DNA of 64,000 nt from assembly GCA_002989075.1 (NCBI GenBank), contig PSQN01000010.1:496001-560000 (forward strand). Direction: 5' to 3'. This document shows, in pieces, positions 1 through 11,180 of the stretch (position 1 is its first letter; every line of letters starts with the position of its first letter). A model generated the notes under the pieces. The model was not told the DNA's origin, did no database searches, and saw only the letters and a program-made list of their open reading frames with translations. Made by a program: the position numbers and the translations under genes. Origin of the DNA: Arthonia radiata. Lineage: Eukaryota; Ascomycota; Arthoniomycetes; Arthoniales; Arthoniaceae.

Positions 1-546
1 GAACCCGCCCCAGGCACGTTTGCCTGACCATAGGGACCGGCCGCGTACCGTATGACAGATGACAAACCCAAACATCTCCGACTTTCGCTCAACGGCCTGC
101 ATCGCGTAGAGCAGGTAAGAGATGCCGTGGAGCCGCCAGCCTCCGCACAAGCTGCTGCGTTATGATAACAGCATTCATGCTTTTGCTCAGGTTCTTGATG
201 ATGACCGAGGCATGAAATGCCGTCTTGAAATGCTACAACTTTCTTTCGCAAGAGTGTAAGGTATGGCTGAGCATTGGGCGGGGTTTGACCGGCAAATACG
301 TTGCGCCGACGATTGGCGAGCTTAGCCTTGGGATTCCGTGCAGAGCCTCAGCCTGCTTGTACCCTGACTTGTACGTGTTCTGCAGCTAACGGGAAGCTGC
401 AGCAGGGACAAAGAGCTACCCCAAGCAAGCTTGATGATGCTCCGCCTTTTGCCTTGTAGGCAAGCTGAGCTTACACATGAAACACGGCTGACTTGCGCTT
501 TACGCCCTCCGTCCTCTTGCTTAGTAGTTGCCACCACACATTCGCC
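1..546. other. No gene recognised; upstream region of the DUF6594 gene
   Basis: I see no convincing coding exon here. The short open frames overlap one another on both strands and look like chance. The last 100 or so bases are pyrimidine-rich and probably contain the promoter and leader of the gene that starts at 547. Confidence 0.4.
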
Positions 547-1932
547 ATGGAAAAGTCGAATAGCTTCAGTAGCCCGCCCGACTCGCTCTTGTCGCCACAG
601 TCTACTGATCTGTCGGGCAAGACTTTGCGAAATGATTCCGTGGACCTGGAGTCACAATCCTCCAAAGATTGCACCACCAAACACAAAAGTCCGTATCAAT
701 GTCGAGTTTGTGATAGAGACTGGCTGACCATATGAGATAGCACCCTTTTTTCTTAGATTCTTGCGTCAGACAACACAGCCGGAACACAACGATGGCTGTG
801 ATTCTGATGCTGAAGATGACGCTGTTACTCGTCTCAAGACCCGCAGGAGTACGTCCACTCAATCGTGTGGCCATTGTAGACTCACTAATGAATTCGACTT
901 AGTCGAGGACAATCCACAAGGCTATCCGAGACTAGCTTGCTTTTTATCAAGCGATCACAACTTCAGCACTTATCGAGGGTTTTCGTACCTCCATGCGCGC
1001 TTACTGCTGAACTTGCAAGACGAGATTCGAGCACTGGAAAAGAAGCTTGACTCTCTCGACGACATGGACGGCGAGAACGCACAAGAGGGAGCGAGGACCG
1101 GGCTGAAGAGCAGAGTGCTTGATGTAAGGTTGTCAGCAGAGCAAGGCGAGGTCTCACGGCAAGCTCTCCTTGCTGAAATCCAGAGGAAAATACTGCAATA
1201 CGGTACGTTGATCATGCTGCGTGGTACACTTACAAAATGTTGACGGCTTCAAAAGACGAGCTCCTGCTCAAGGCGAGAGAAATCACTGCCCTGCAGCAGC
1301 CTTCCAACCGAGACTATCGCAGTGTCCGAAATTGGATCGCGCGAGAAGCTCCCATTGCAGAGACGGAGCAATCATTCATCGAACATCGAGAAGACGTCAT
1401 TACCCTAAGGCACGGTCGTGAATGCGCTGGCTTCGACGGATTGGTCGAAAGCGGTCTACGATATCTTCCTCGAAGACTCACGAGCGTAGGTTGATATCTC
1501 GCACGGTCTTCAGGGACCATTGACTGATGTGAGCTGTACAGAAACTCTTCCTGACGCCAGAGCTACGAGCGAAGACGTCGACTGATATTTGCTACTTCTC
1601 ATCTTCGCGCGTTGACACTCTCGTGAATCTCATCATCACTTCGGTGATCTTCGTCCTGCTGGTCATTCCCGTCATGGCAATGTAAGTCCACTTGTCTTTG
1701 GACATGGGTACACTGCTGACAACCCAGCAGGTACAAACTCACCAGCTATAGCAACAGAGATTCCAAATCCGCAGCATTCCAAGCCATAGGCGTTCTCGTT
1801 GTCTTCACTCTGATCTTCGGCGCAGCGATGTCGATCTTGACTCGAGCAAGGAGGCACGAGCTGTTCGCTGCGTCGGCAGCCTACTGCGCGGTGCTTGTGG
1901 TGTTCATCGGAAACTTCGGCAACCTCAATTGA
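547..1932 (+). CDS. DUF6594 family membrane protein, five exons
   Basis: Spliced by eye: exons 547-692, 757-1202, 1256-1485, 1542-1681 and 1731-1932, giving 387 residues. All four introns (49-64 bp) have GT..AG ends and keep the frame. The centre carries the family pattern: GYPRLACFLSSDHNFSTYRG, then SYLHARLLLNLQDEI leading into a coiled-coil-like stretch, then YDELLLKAREI, RDYRSVRNW and HREDVITLRHGRE. The C-terminus has the three hydrophobic helices typical of the family, around LVNLIITSVIFVLLVIPVMA, AIGVLVVFTLIFGAAM and AAYCAVLVVFIGNFGNL. DUF6594 proteins are common and expanded in filamentous ascomycetes; their biochemical role is unknown. The N-terminal 60 or so residues are Ser/Asp-rich and unconserved. 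The ATG at 547 is the first in frame. Family assignment rests on remembered motifs and is fairly secure; function cannot be inferred. Confidence 0.85.
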
Positions 1933-2713
1933 ACTACGATCATTGCGCATAGCCTTCTAACCGTTGTCCAAGGGGTTTCATGTGACATTGGACACGAGAG
2001 CAAGAAAGCTCAGTCCTCGTTGCTGGCAAAAGTGTTGATGCGCTGTCAGCATGGCGGACAACATAGCAAGCACGCCCAAAGCCTGCAACATCTACACAGC
2101 ATATTCATCAGCCCATGCACCGAGGGCATCCGAGGACGGTACGTTCCCCTCGAGGGCACGCGTGCTAGCAAGGGAGGCATAGTTCGGAGTCGGAGTCGAT
2201 TCCGCGCTCAGCCCTATGGACGATACTCGGCTATCGGCTCGGCTCGGAGGAGAGACTGCCGAACACCGCAAACAATGCAGCTTTCGTCTGACCCAACGTC
2301 ACGCGATACTTATGTCATTGGCCAGCAACAGTCTCAGGATCATTGTACTCTTCAGATAGCCAATATCAGTTTGCTGGAAATTCTTTCTATCAAGGTTCTG
2401 TGTAACCGCGAAGTGAGAGCCGAGATGCAGACCAATCTCGACTTCAACGCAAGCGCATTCACAGCTCCTGTCCCGCTGGCGAAGGCATCATCATCCGACC
2501 CAAGTATGCTACTAAACATCCCTAGTGTGCCGTAAGTGCCGAAGCTATCACCAGATGGCGCGATAGCTTTTCAAGGATCGACCGACGTACACGCTGATCG
2601 TGCCTGCTCTTTTCAACGTCTTTCGCGGTTCCCTTTTGTATGCATAATCCCATCCTTGAGATGCAACTCGCCTCGTCGAGAGTGTATTGTATGACATAGC
2701 ATTCTTACCGAGC
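1933..2713. other. Intergenic; one doubtful open frame
   Basis: An unspliced frame of 171 codons runs from 2020 to 2535 on the plus strand. Its composition is unremarkable and its product matches nothing I recognise. It could be an unspliced small gene or chance. The rest is presumably the promoter of the transporter gene. Confidence 0.3.
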
Positions 2714-4838
2714 ATGGCTGGCAGCATCAGCGCCTCCACTGATATAGACACCAGCCGATCATCTAGTAGACAATGTGAGTGAACCCTGGGTCATCACTGG
2801 TAAGACCTTAGCGTGCCCAGCATCTAGCTTCGTTAAACTGCTTGCAACACTTCTGCGATGAGGCAGTCTGGAGCTCTTCACGCCTCTGAAGACTGACAAG
2901 AACCAGCTCAAGGGCAAGACTCAGACCTGGGAGCTGTCCACTATGACGAGCTCAGAGCGGAGAAGGAAGCGGGCGAGAGACCACCAGCAGCTCAACGCAC
3001 GCTTTCGCGGACGACGACGACCTCATCCTCGGGACGCAACCTCATAGCGTTCGAAGCTGACGACCCGGAACTTGCCTCCAACTGGAGTCAAACGAAAAAG
3101 GTCATCATCGTCCTGGTAGGCGTCCTATCAGTGCTCAACTCGACTATCTCCAGTTCGATACCGAGTGGTGACCTTGGGCCCATATCACGACGGTTCGGGG
3201 TAAACAGTGAAGCGCAGCAGGTTCTGCCGAACAGTATATTTCTTCTTGGTTATGTAAGGTCTCTCACCAAGTGCGGCGTCTGCGCTGACCTATTAACTTC
3301 TCGGGAACAGGTCTTTGGTCCACTATTATTCTCGCCGCTCAGCGAGAGCTACGGACGGCAGATCATCTTCGCTAGCACGTTCATCCTTTATTACGTCTTC
3401 ACGATTGCTACGCCGGTAAGTCTCAGAGCAGCCACCCATTTCGTATTCTGCCTCAAAGATCATTGTCAGGCATCTAATGCGCGGGCGCTGCCCCATAGCC
3501 CTTGGTCTGAAACTTCATCCAATCACAGAACAGGCTGTGCTGACATCTTTCTTCTAGTTCTCTCCGAACTGGACCGGCTTCCTCTTCTTCCGCTTCTTTG
3601 CTGGCACGTTCGCCTGTAGCCCAATCAGTTTGATAGGAGGCATCTATGCCGATCTTTACAAGGGGCCTGTGGCTCGAGGACGAGCGATGGCTCTCTTTAT
3701 GACAGCAACAACGTGGGGGCCAGTCGGCGGACCCGTTGTGTCCGGCTTTCTCTCAGTATATTCCTGGAGATGGCCCTTCTGGTTCATGCTCATCTTCGGC
3801 GGAGTCAGCATTGTCCCTGTCTGTCTGATACCCGAGACTTACGCCCCAATCCTGCTGCAAAGAAGAGCGAAGCGTATGCGGAAGCAGGAAAAGGGCGCAG
3901 ACGTATGGGCCCCGATCGATTTTGAGAAGTCGACATGGCATGACCTCTTCGTCACTTTTCTTGGAAGGCCGTTCAGGATGATCCTGACGGAGCCACTTGT
4001 GTTCTGCAGCTGTGCATTCATGGCGTTCATTTACGGTAAGGCTAATTTCAACATATCCGCGCCCAGTGGACTGATCACGCTGCAGGAATATTCTATATCC
4101 TTCTGATTGCGTATCCCCAAGTTTTCATACCCGTGTACGGCTTCAGTCTTGGACAAGAAGGTCTCGCCTTCATACCGATAGGAATCGGTGCGCTCGTCGC
4201 ATGTGGAGTCTACCTCTGGTGGGATCGGTACCTGCGCTTGGCTAAGGTTAAGGGAAAGAAGTGGGCCAAGAGCGAAGAGTTTCGAAGGCTACCATTGGCT
4301 TGTGAGTGGACCGCAGTGAAGACACTGCTCTTGAATGTCACAATACTAACAATATCTAGGTATGGGCGGCCCATTCCTGGCCGCAGCTTGCTTCTGGGTG
4401 GGCTGGAGTGCTCAACCCCAAGTCCACTGGATCGTTCCTGTTCTGGGCGGCATCCCCTTTGGCATCGGCTACCTATTGCTGTTCATGTCTCTGCTCAACT
4501 ACATCGTGGACGCCTACGAGATCTTCGCAGCAAGCGCCCTGGCTGGAGCAGCGTGCACAAGATCACTCTTTGGCGTGGTCCTCCCTTTCGCGACAACTCC
4601 AATGTACACAAAGCTGGGTATCCAATGGGCCTGCAGCTTGATCGGTTTCATTGCCCTCGGATTTTGCGTCATTCCATTCCTTTTCCTCAAGTACGGCGAT
4701 CGAATCAGAGCAAAGAGTAAGTTCTGTCAGGAGCTGATGGAGAAGCGTCGGATCGAGGATGAAAAAGAAGAGCGAAGAAGACAGCGACAGACGAGACGCA
4801 CTCAACGAGAAGCTGAGTCGCCCGAGAAAATGGTTTGA
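2714..4838 (+). CDS. MFS transporter, DHA1 (drug/polyamine:H+ antiporter) type, six exons
   Basis: Exons 2714-2774, 2907-3253, 3311-3415, 3558-4035, 4086-4301 and 4360-4838 give 561 residues with the frame kept at every junction. The first exon is only 61 bp. It was chosen because its GTGAGT donor and the acceptor at 2906 join in frame to the Asp/Glu-rich cytosolic N-terminus, while the region just upstream of exon 2 is closed in that frame. The protein shows the 12-helix MFS layout. The loop after helix 2 reads FSPLSESYGRQ, the DHA1 form of MFS motif A, and helix 5 carries the GPVGGPVVSGF motif C of antiporters. The C-terminal tail is highly charged (about 50 residues of Glu/Arg/Lys). The likely role is proton-driven export of drugs, polyamines or a metabolite at the plasma membrane. 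The substrate cannot be told, and no biosynthetic genes lie beside it. Confidence 0.88.
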
Positions 4839-5362
4839 TAGAGTGAGCCGCGGGGCCCCGTTCACTGGCTCCAGCAAACGACGAAACTTTTTATGACCAC
4901 CCCATTCTAGAGACCACGTAAGATGCCGCAATGGAGCTTATAGAAGCGCATAATCAGATCGTTCTCTAGTGAGCGACCACTTGGGAACTGCCCTGGCGGA
5001 CCGTCTTCGGCATCTGTCATACAGCCTTCTATCAAGCGCCGCGCGCATGCACTGTTTGCGAAAGGTCATCACAAATTGGGCTTGAAAGAGGCCAGTCGAC
5101 AGGCGCAATGTTATGATTGGATGACTGCCAAGGAATGGCACGTTTGTGGTGCCACGATACCGTGAGATGAGATGCAAGGGGCCAAACCCCAACCCCGGCG
5201 CCCATGCGCCACTTCCCCACCTTTGCCCCCCCGATCGGGAACGCGCTAACAACCTCATCGATACATCTTAGCATCGCGCATTTCGTTCCATCTCATCTCT
5301 CGCCACCTCACCTCTAATTCACATCACTCAATCTGGCCTTCTTCCCCCATCAACACAATACA
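4839..5362. promoter_or_regulatory. Intergenic region with pyrimidine-rich leader upstream of 5363
   Basis: The first 400 bases hold nothing I recognise. From about 5277 to 5352 the plus strand is dominated by C and T, a common feature of core promoters and leaders of expressed filamentous-fungal genes, and ends just before the ATG at 5363. No clear TATA box is visible. Confidence 0.4.
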
Positions 5363-6139
5363 ATGGCCGCTCTTCTTATCGGCGGCTCCATCGCCGCCAT
5401 CGATAAGATCAGAGAAAAGCGCGCGGGAAAGCGCAGGTCCGCCGCCGCCGCTTCCCTTGAACAAGCATCGCCATCCACATCTCCAACCTCATACCACGCC
5501 AATAATACCGCGCATGACTTCCCACCGCCCTCCTTCTCTACCAGCAACCTCCACTCCTCTTCCCACAATCCAACCGTCGCAGAAGAAAAAGAGCGCATGC
5601 GCCTCGAGGATGCTGCGGCCGCCGTGAGGACGGGGGAGCCGCATCCCTCTACGCTTTCCTCCCAACCCACCGAACAATACACCGACGCGCACGACGAGGA
5701 CGTGCCGGCGTACGAACACAACCCGCAAAATCAACACAACATTAACGACGCGGCGCCACCGCCAGAATACGACGCACCACCCTACTCCCTCCACCGCTCC
5801 GACGCGCTCCTCGAGTCCTCGCGCCCCGCCCCTTCCTCCACATCCAACCCCTCCGCCACATCTCGCAGACAATCCCGCGGCCTCTTCCCCCGCCCCCACA
5901 CGCTCTCCACACCCCTCACAGGCTCCACAGCCACCGACACAACCGTCGCCGAATCATCCACCGAAGCGCTTGCCGCCGAGCGCGCAGGCCGGACCAAGTG
6001 CGTCGTCGGACCAGACGGGCGCTGCGCGTGCGGAAAACGTGAGAGGTCGCCAAATGCACCGCTGGGCGAGACGGTGAAAGAAAGGAGAGAAAGGAAGTTC
6101 AAGGAAAAGTTCAGTTTACAGGTGATTTTGCTGAGGTGA
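5363..6139 (+). CDS. Low-complexity hypothetical protein, single exon
   Basis: A 258-codon frame with strong coding bias (mostly C or G at third positions). The N-terminus MAALLIGGSIAAIDKIREKR is a short hydrophobic stretch followed by basic residues. The middle (about 25-190) is disordered and rich in Ser, Pro, Thr, Ala and His, with a PPPEYDAPPYS patch that could be a PPxY-type (WW-domain binding) motif. Near the C-terminus is a small cysteine group, CVVGPDGRCACGK. The end is highly charged. I do not recognise a family. The extreme C-terminus may be altered by an unseen intron, because the frame ends soon after a possible GTGAG donor at about 6134. It is convergent with ARL3. Confidence 0.6.
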   Translation: MAALLIGGSIAAIDKIREKRAGKRRSAAAASLEQASPSTSPTSYHANNTAHDFPPPSFSTSNLHSSSHNPTVAEEKERMRLEDAAAAVRTGEPHPSTLSSQPTEQYTDAHDEDVPAYEHNPQNQHNINDAAPPPEYDAPPYSLHRSDALLESSRPAPSSTSNPSATSRRQSRGLFPRPHTLSTPLTGSTATDTTVAESSTEALAAERAGRTKCVVGPDGRCACGKRERSPNAPLGETVKERRERKFKEKFSLQVILLR

Positions 6140-6623
6140 GTTGGTTTCTTAAGGTCGGCGGCAGGCGTAGGATTCTCTGGATGGGGTTTGTTGATGGAGG
6201 CTAATTTTTGTGTAGTCATGGTTTGACGGGGAGGTGGTATGATGATAGTAAGCAGTTTCGGTATTGGAGGGATTGAGGGGGGTGGTGAGGGAGTGGAGTG
6301 TTTGGAGTAGTAAGGATGGTGGTGTTGACGACGTTGATGATATTTGACGATTTTAAACATATGTTATGACTTGTACATATTCTCTGGCCATGTGATGATC
6401 TTTTGCAGATGTATTTCATGTGATTTTGAGGCTTGTGCTGTAGTACGCCGGAGTATAGTCAATCAACGAACAGACGGCAGAGACCAAGAAGACGTTGCAG
6501 AGAATTGCATAGCTCTGTCTAACTCGCTAGTTTCACTGACTTTTGTCGTCCATTTTGGGGGTATCGTACACACCACTTCCACCCATTGCACCGCATCATT
6601 ACCGCACATCCACCACTCTCACC
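6140..6623. other. Convergent intergenic spacer
   Basis: This spacer lies between the 3' ends of the gene at 5363 (+) and ARL3 (-). It is G- and T-rich on the plus strand up to about 6340, then mixed. It probably contains both 3' UTRs. No gene is seen. Confidence 0.4.
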
Positions 6624-7764
6624 TCATCTCATAACAGGCGGCCTAGCCTCCTTATTCCAATTCGCCCTTGTACTCACCCACTCCACCGCCTCTCTCACCC
6701 CATGCCCACTCAACGCACTACAAGGCAGCACCCGACTATCCCTCACATATCCCTGTCCCTTTCTCTCGCCTCCGCTATCCTCCTCCTGCGGTTCTTGCCC
6801 GTCCACAGGCGTCCCCGCCACGACCACATCTTCACCCTCAACCACCCTTCGTACAAACCCCTCCTTAATCCTCACAACCTCCACGCTATCTTCTCGATCC
6901 TGCTTATTCGCCAGCACTAACAACGGTACACCCGCCGTGCCCGTATCCCGTAGCACCTCCGACAACACCGCGGCGCACTCGCCCAGTCTGCCGTCGGTCT
7001 CGGATGTGTCATCGTAGATGCGGCTTTGTCTTCTTGACGAGCTTGCTGAATGTGGTGCAGACAAGGATGCGGAGGATGGGAACGACGAATTCGGGTTGTT
7101 GTTGGGGTATGACTGGTTGTTTGTAGGGAGTGAGGAGAGGTTGCCGTCACCGACGTCCGAGGAGTCCACGAGGAAGACGATGGCGTGGCAGGAGTTGTAG
7201 TATTGGCGCCAGAGGGATCGGATGGACTGTTGGCCGCCGATGTCCCAGATGCGGAGGTAGAGGGAGGGGAGTTGGATCTGTTGTGGCTGTTAGCGAAGAT
7301 CTATACCAATCCACGCATGTGTCTGCGCTGTCCTCTTGCGCTGTTTGTCCTCCTGCTTCTGTTCCTCTTCCAATTCCTATTCTTGCTGTCCACGCAGCTG
7401 CCCTCACCACTTCCATCCCATTCTCCACCCCGCCTTCCATCTCACAAACCCTCACAAACCCTACTCCGCAACAACCACACCGCTGCACTCCTCCCTCCTC
7501 ACCCACTAACCACAAGTAACCACAACTCACCGTAACAACATTCTGCCCCACCGTCGGCACAGTCCTCCCCGCACTCTCACTGGGTGGTCCCTCACCCTTA
7601 CTCCCCACAGCCAGCCGATCGCCCTTCACCGCCGCCGCACCATACATATTCCGCACCTGGTTCAGAAAGGTAGTCTTGCCCGCGCCGTCGAGACCGAGCA
7701 GGAGGATGGAGTATTCGGGGAGGGAGGTCGCGTGCAGGTAGAGGGATTTGAGAAGGTGGTACAT
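6624..7764 (-). CDS. ARL3: ARL3 / ARFRP1-type Arf-like small GTPase, two exons
   Basis: Exons (minus strand) 7764-7531 and 7277-6624, with one 253 bp intron that has a GTGAGT donor and an AACAG acceptor; 295 residues. The start MYHLLKSLY and the P-loop GLDGAGKT (about residues 24-31) match yeast Arl3 and animal ARFRP1. Further motifs are TVPTVGQN (switch I), IWDIGGQQS (switch II), NKQD (guanine specificity) and a C-terminal SALSGHGV. There is no Gly2, so it is not a myristoylated Arf. In yeast, N-terminally acetylated Arl3 recruits Arl1 and golgins to the trans-Golgi. The protein is about 100 residues longer than usual. One insert of about 25 residues lies before TVPTVGQN, and a Ser/Asn-rich insert of about 45 follows LVDSSD. 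Both stay in frame and lie in expected loop regions, so the gene looks functional. Confidence 0.88.
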
Positions 7765-8677
7765 CTTGTTTTCTCTGGGAGTTGGAAGAGGAATTGAGGA
7801 GTGGATGGGCTGGGTTTGGGTGAAGGGGCGGTGGCCCGGCGGCCGATGGAGGGGGAGTTGCTTCAGGATGGGTTGGCTATGGGTGGGGTGGGTTGGCGGG
7901 CTTTGAATGCGGTGGACGGGGTGTGTGGTGGGATGTGCAGCGGTTGCGCTGCGCGTGTGCGTGCAGTCTTAGGTATGGCTTAGATATGTAGTAAAGCTAT
8001 CCTCGCGTGAACAAGTCAGTGCTGAGCCTTGGTGACTCTGCAGGTCTTTGTAGATGACAGCAGGAGGGGGAGTTTGAAGTGTGAGTATATCTCGAAATTG
8101 TTCGACAAGTACAATATCAGGATGTCACAGATGCCATGTAACCTCGCGTTACCTGCTTTCCATTAGAACAGCACCTAGATTGTCTATCAAGTTCATCGAA
8201 GCGGCAGTGGTAGAAAACGCCAGTGAGGGATGCACATGTATCATATTCAAAAGGTGAGAGCACCCCGAGCGAAGCACCATTACACTCGCGGCAGACGCAA
8301 CACACTAACGACTGCGGGAAACCGCGACCGCTATGCCATATCCTAAACAAAGCTCGCAACTTCCACTTCGAATGCCGCCTTTGCTTCTTGTGTCGCGTGT
8401 ACGTTGTATGATCAGAAAGCCTTCCCCTGGGTCGCTCAACAGATGCTGTATCCTTTTTGGTGTGCGAAGAAACGTCGCTTCTCGTACATACAGGTACTGA
8501 ACCGCAACTCTTCCGATTAGTACCACTGATGAAAGCCATCCAATGCTCCATCCTGCCGTCCTCAGCCTTTAAACACTCCAACGAGATGGAGTAAAGATCC
8601 GTTACGCCTTGCAGATGACCCAAGACCCATCGAAGAAAATATGCGTGAGAGCATGCGTGGACGTGACTGGCGTTAAT
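7765..8677. other. Upstream region of ARL3 and 3' region of BNI4
   Basis: The part next to 7765 is G-rich on the plus strand (pyrimidine-rich in the ARL3 direction) and is probably the ARL3 promoter and leader. An unspliced minus-strand frame at 8117-8623 has no recognisable product and lies where the BNI4 3' UTR is expected, so I do not call it a gene. Confidence 0.4.
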
Positions 8678-11180
8678 CTAAAAGAAGTGAGTGTGCGGCT
8701 TGGAGGCCTCGTGCACTTCCATTTCCTGATGGGACAGTCAGTACGGTTGGGGCCAAGTTGAGACCAAAGATGTACTCACCATCTTGAAAGTGTTGAGCTC
8801 CTCTTTGATCTGCTGCGCAAGCATGGGCGTCAACCTGTTGCACGTAGCAATGTCGCCACGGCGATCATACTCCGTGCTTGACCACACGTCGTGGAACATG
8901 ATACGAGGGCTGAAGCTGATGTTGCGAGATCCTGTGCTGGGTGTACCTGGTAGGCTACGAGCTGACTGGTTGCCAATTTTTGATATCTTACTGAAGTAGT
9001 CATTATTCATAACCGCAGAGCCATTTCTCTGGACATCGCTGCCACTGTGGGTGCTCGGCACGGGTGATGTACGTCGCTCGAGAGAGGAGTTGTCATGCTG
9101 GGTGAAGCCGGAGTCAACGGGTCTCAAATTAGGTGAGCCGGTCGGGGACCCTGTGTTAGATCGCTTCAAGATGCTCCTCTTCACAGACGCCAGCACTTCC
9201 GCCCGGTCGTAGTCTCCACCGACGATGCTCTTGCGTGTGTCATGTACGCCGTCCACGTGGATCGGCATGCGCTGCTCCTCGCCCATCGACGCACGCACAG
9301 CGTCCATAGAATTACGCTCGAGCTTTGGAAAGCCAGTGCCACCTCCATGTTGATCCTTGGCATCAACGTTGACGTTGACTTTCTCACGCTCAGCTTCTAC
9401 GGTCACCCTTGAGATCTCGCCGACACCAGCACCGAGCGGTCCATCAGGTGGTGCAACACCAATAGCTGACTTTGGTCGGAATAGACCCTTGATCGATCGG
9501 CCACCCTTCTTCACACCTTTGCCCATCTTTCTGAGCATCATAGACGCAGAAGAAGCAGTAGATGAAATCGAAAGGTTGTCGGTAGAGCCCATGAACCCGG
9601 CCTGTCCAGAGTATATGCTCTCGCCCAGTCCAGCAGCCTCTTGCTGTCTTGCGATGGTTGCCTGCTCTTCATCCAGTTCGGTGCTGAATTGTTCCCTTCG
9701 CGCCTGCGCTCGATCTTTCGCTTCGTCTGCCTGTGTTGGCCTGCCCAGCTCAGCCTTGCTGCCAAATGAGAACGCTCGTCGCAGTCGTGACTTGGACCCT
9801 TTTTGGTTATCTTTCTCGCTCAGAGCGGCCATGGCAGCCACTGCTGGACTGCTCTGGAAAGCTTGATTCGAGAGCGGTGTTGGCCCTGCTGGAGGACTCG
9901 AGGGATTGAGATTTCGTGGGGCATGGTCGGGGGTCATGGGGCGAGACAGTGGCGACGGAGCGTTTGTCCTGCGTGCCACTTCGGCGAAGGTTTTTGCAGG
10001 CCCATTTGAGCCATCAGTGCGACTCGAGTGACCGCCTCGAGAGGGTGAGGATGAGCGTTGGTTCTGCTTGGACTTTAGGGGAGAACGGATAGTCAGTAAC
10101 AATGTGGGATACTCGGAATGATGGTAGATGGTGGTGGTGGCCATATTGACACTGTTATGATGAGAGACTTACAGATGAAGGAGGCCTTAAAGGTGAAGAA
10201 GGTCGTTCCGGGCCAGAGCTGGAAGGTGCCGCCTTTTCCGCGGTCTGCCCCTTCCCAGCCCCATCTAACGTATTGACACTGCTTCGCCGCCGATAGCGGT
10301 TTAGAGAAGAAATGCCTTGTTTTGTACTATTCTGCTCGGCACCAGGACTTGCCTGGGGCTCTACAGAGTCAGTTCGATTGAGCATAGTATCCTTACTGGA
10401 TTCTTGATTGCCAAATTCAGCACCAGGTATCTCCGTCGTCAGCTTCGGCGTCTGCCCATTGGCTTGTGAGCCATGTGAAAATTGACCCATGGGTGTTACG
10501 GTGCCTGGTGCTTCTTGAGGTGAAGGCATGGCGTCTGCTCGCTTCTGTACGCCTCTTCGATATCTTCCAGGTTGAATTTTCGGCGATGGGTCCGTCAATG
10601 CTTGCGTCTGACTAAGAGGAGGGAATGCATCAGAGCTATCTTCTGGGACGGGCTCAGGTCTTGAATTTTCCTTCGTTTTCTCGGTCGTGAATGGCGCGAC
10701 TTCAAAATTGGAGGAAAAAGTTGAGTCATTCTTGCTGAACAGTTGGCTCCACGTCGAGATGGTCGTATGTGAAGAAGGCGTCGATGACGGATTGGAGGAT
10801 GTGGTTGACGAGGATGTAGTGGACACTGAGGGCGCAGCAGGGTATCTTTGACGATTGCCAGCAGAATCATCATTGTGTAACGGTTGCGGTGGTGAGGCAT
10901 TTTGCTGCCGCTGCTGTTGTGCAGGACTCTTTGGCTGACTCTGTAGGCTCGGCGTGGCCTTGAAGGCGTATGTGGGAGCGGCCGCCGTGCCTCGATACCC
11001 TGTGCCACCAGCGGACTGGTTTTGATAATTGTTTCGGGGCATCTGCACGATCCTTGAGGTTGCCTGGTTCTGATGACCAGACGGCGTTCGCGTGTATTTG
11101 TCAGGGGATGGGAGGCGCTCTTGATGACCGACAGACAGGTGACTGTTAGACGGGACAAGAGGGCAAAGTACTTCGGCCAT
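8678..11180 (-). CDS. BNI4: BNI4-like bud-neck protein, PP1-targeting subunit, three exons
   Basis: Two long neighbouring frames join into one gene. Exons (minus strand) 11180-10173, 10072-8780 and 8725-8678 give 782 residues. Intron 1 (100 bp) has a GTAAGT donor and a TACTGAC branch; intron 2 is 54 bp. The last exon adds EMEVHEASKPHTHFF, completing the conserved Bni4 C-terminus that begins with ISFSPRIMFHDVWSSTEYDR and continues ATCNRLTPMLAQQIKEELN. RNISF just before it fits an RVxF-type PP1 docking motif. In yeast, Bni4 ties the Glc7 phosphatase and chitin synthase III to septins at the bud neck; in moulds the family acts at septa and hyphal tips. The N-terminal two thirds is low-complexity (Ser, Gln, Pro), with the fungal-specific block SRLRRAFSFGSKAEL and the stretch STDNLSISSTASSASMMLRK. 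Acceptors 6 or 9 bases further into exon 2 would also keep the frame. Confidence 0.88.

Noticed and set aside
2020-2535. 171-codon open frame between the DUF6594 and MFS genes
   Set aside because: No recognisable product, no clear coding bias and no splice context; could be chance at this base composition.
8117-8623. 168-codon minus-strand frame downstream of BNI4
   Set aside because: It lies where the BNI4 3' UTR is expected and its Cys/Arg-rich product matches nothing I know.
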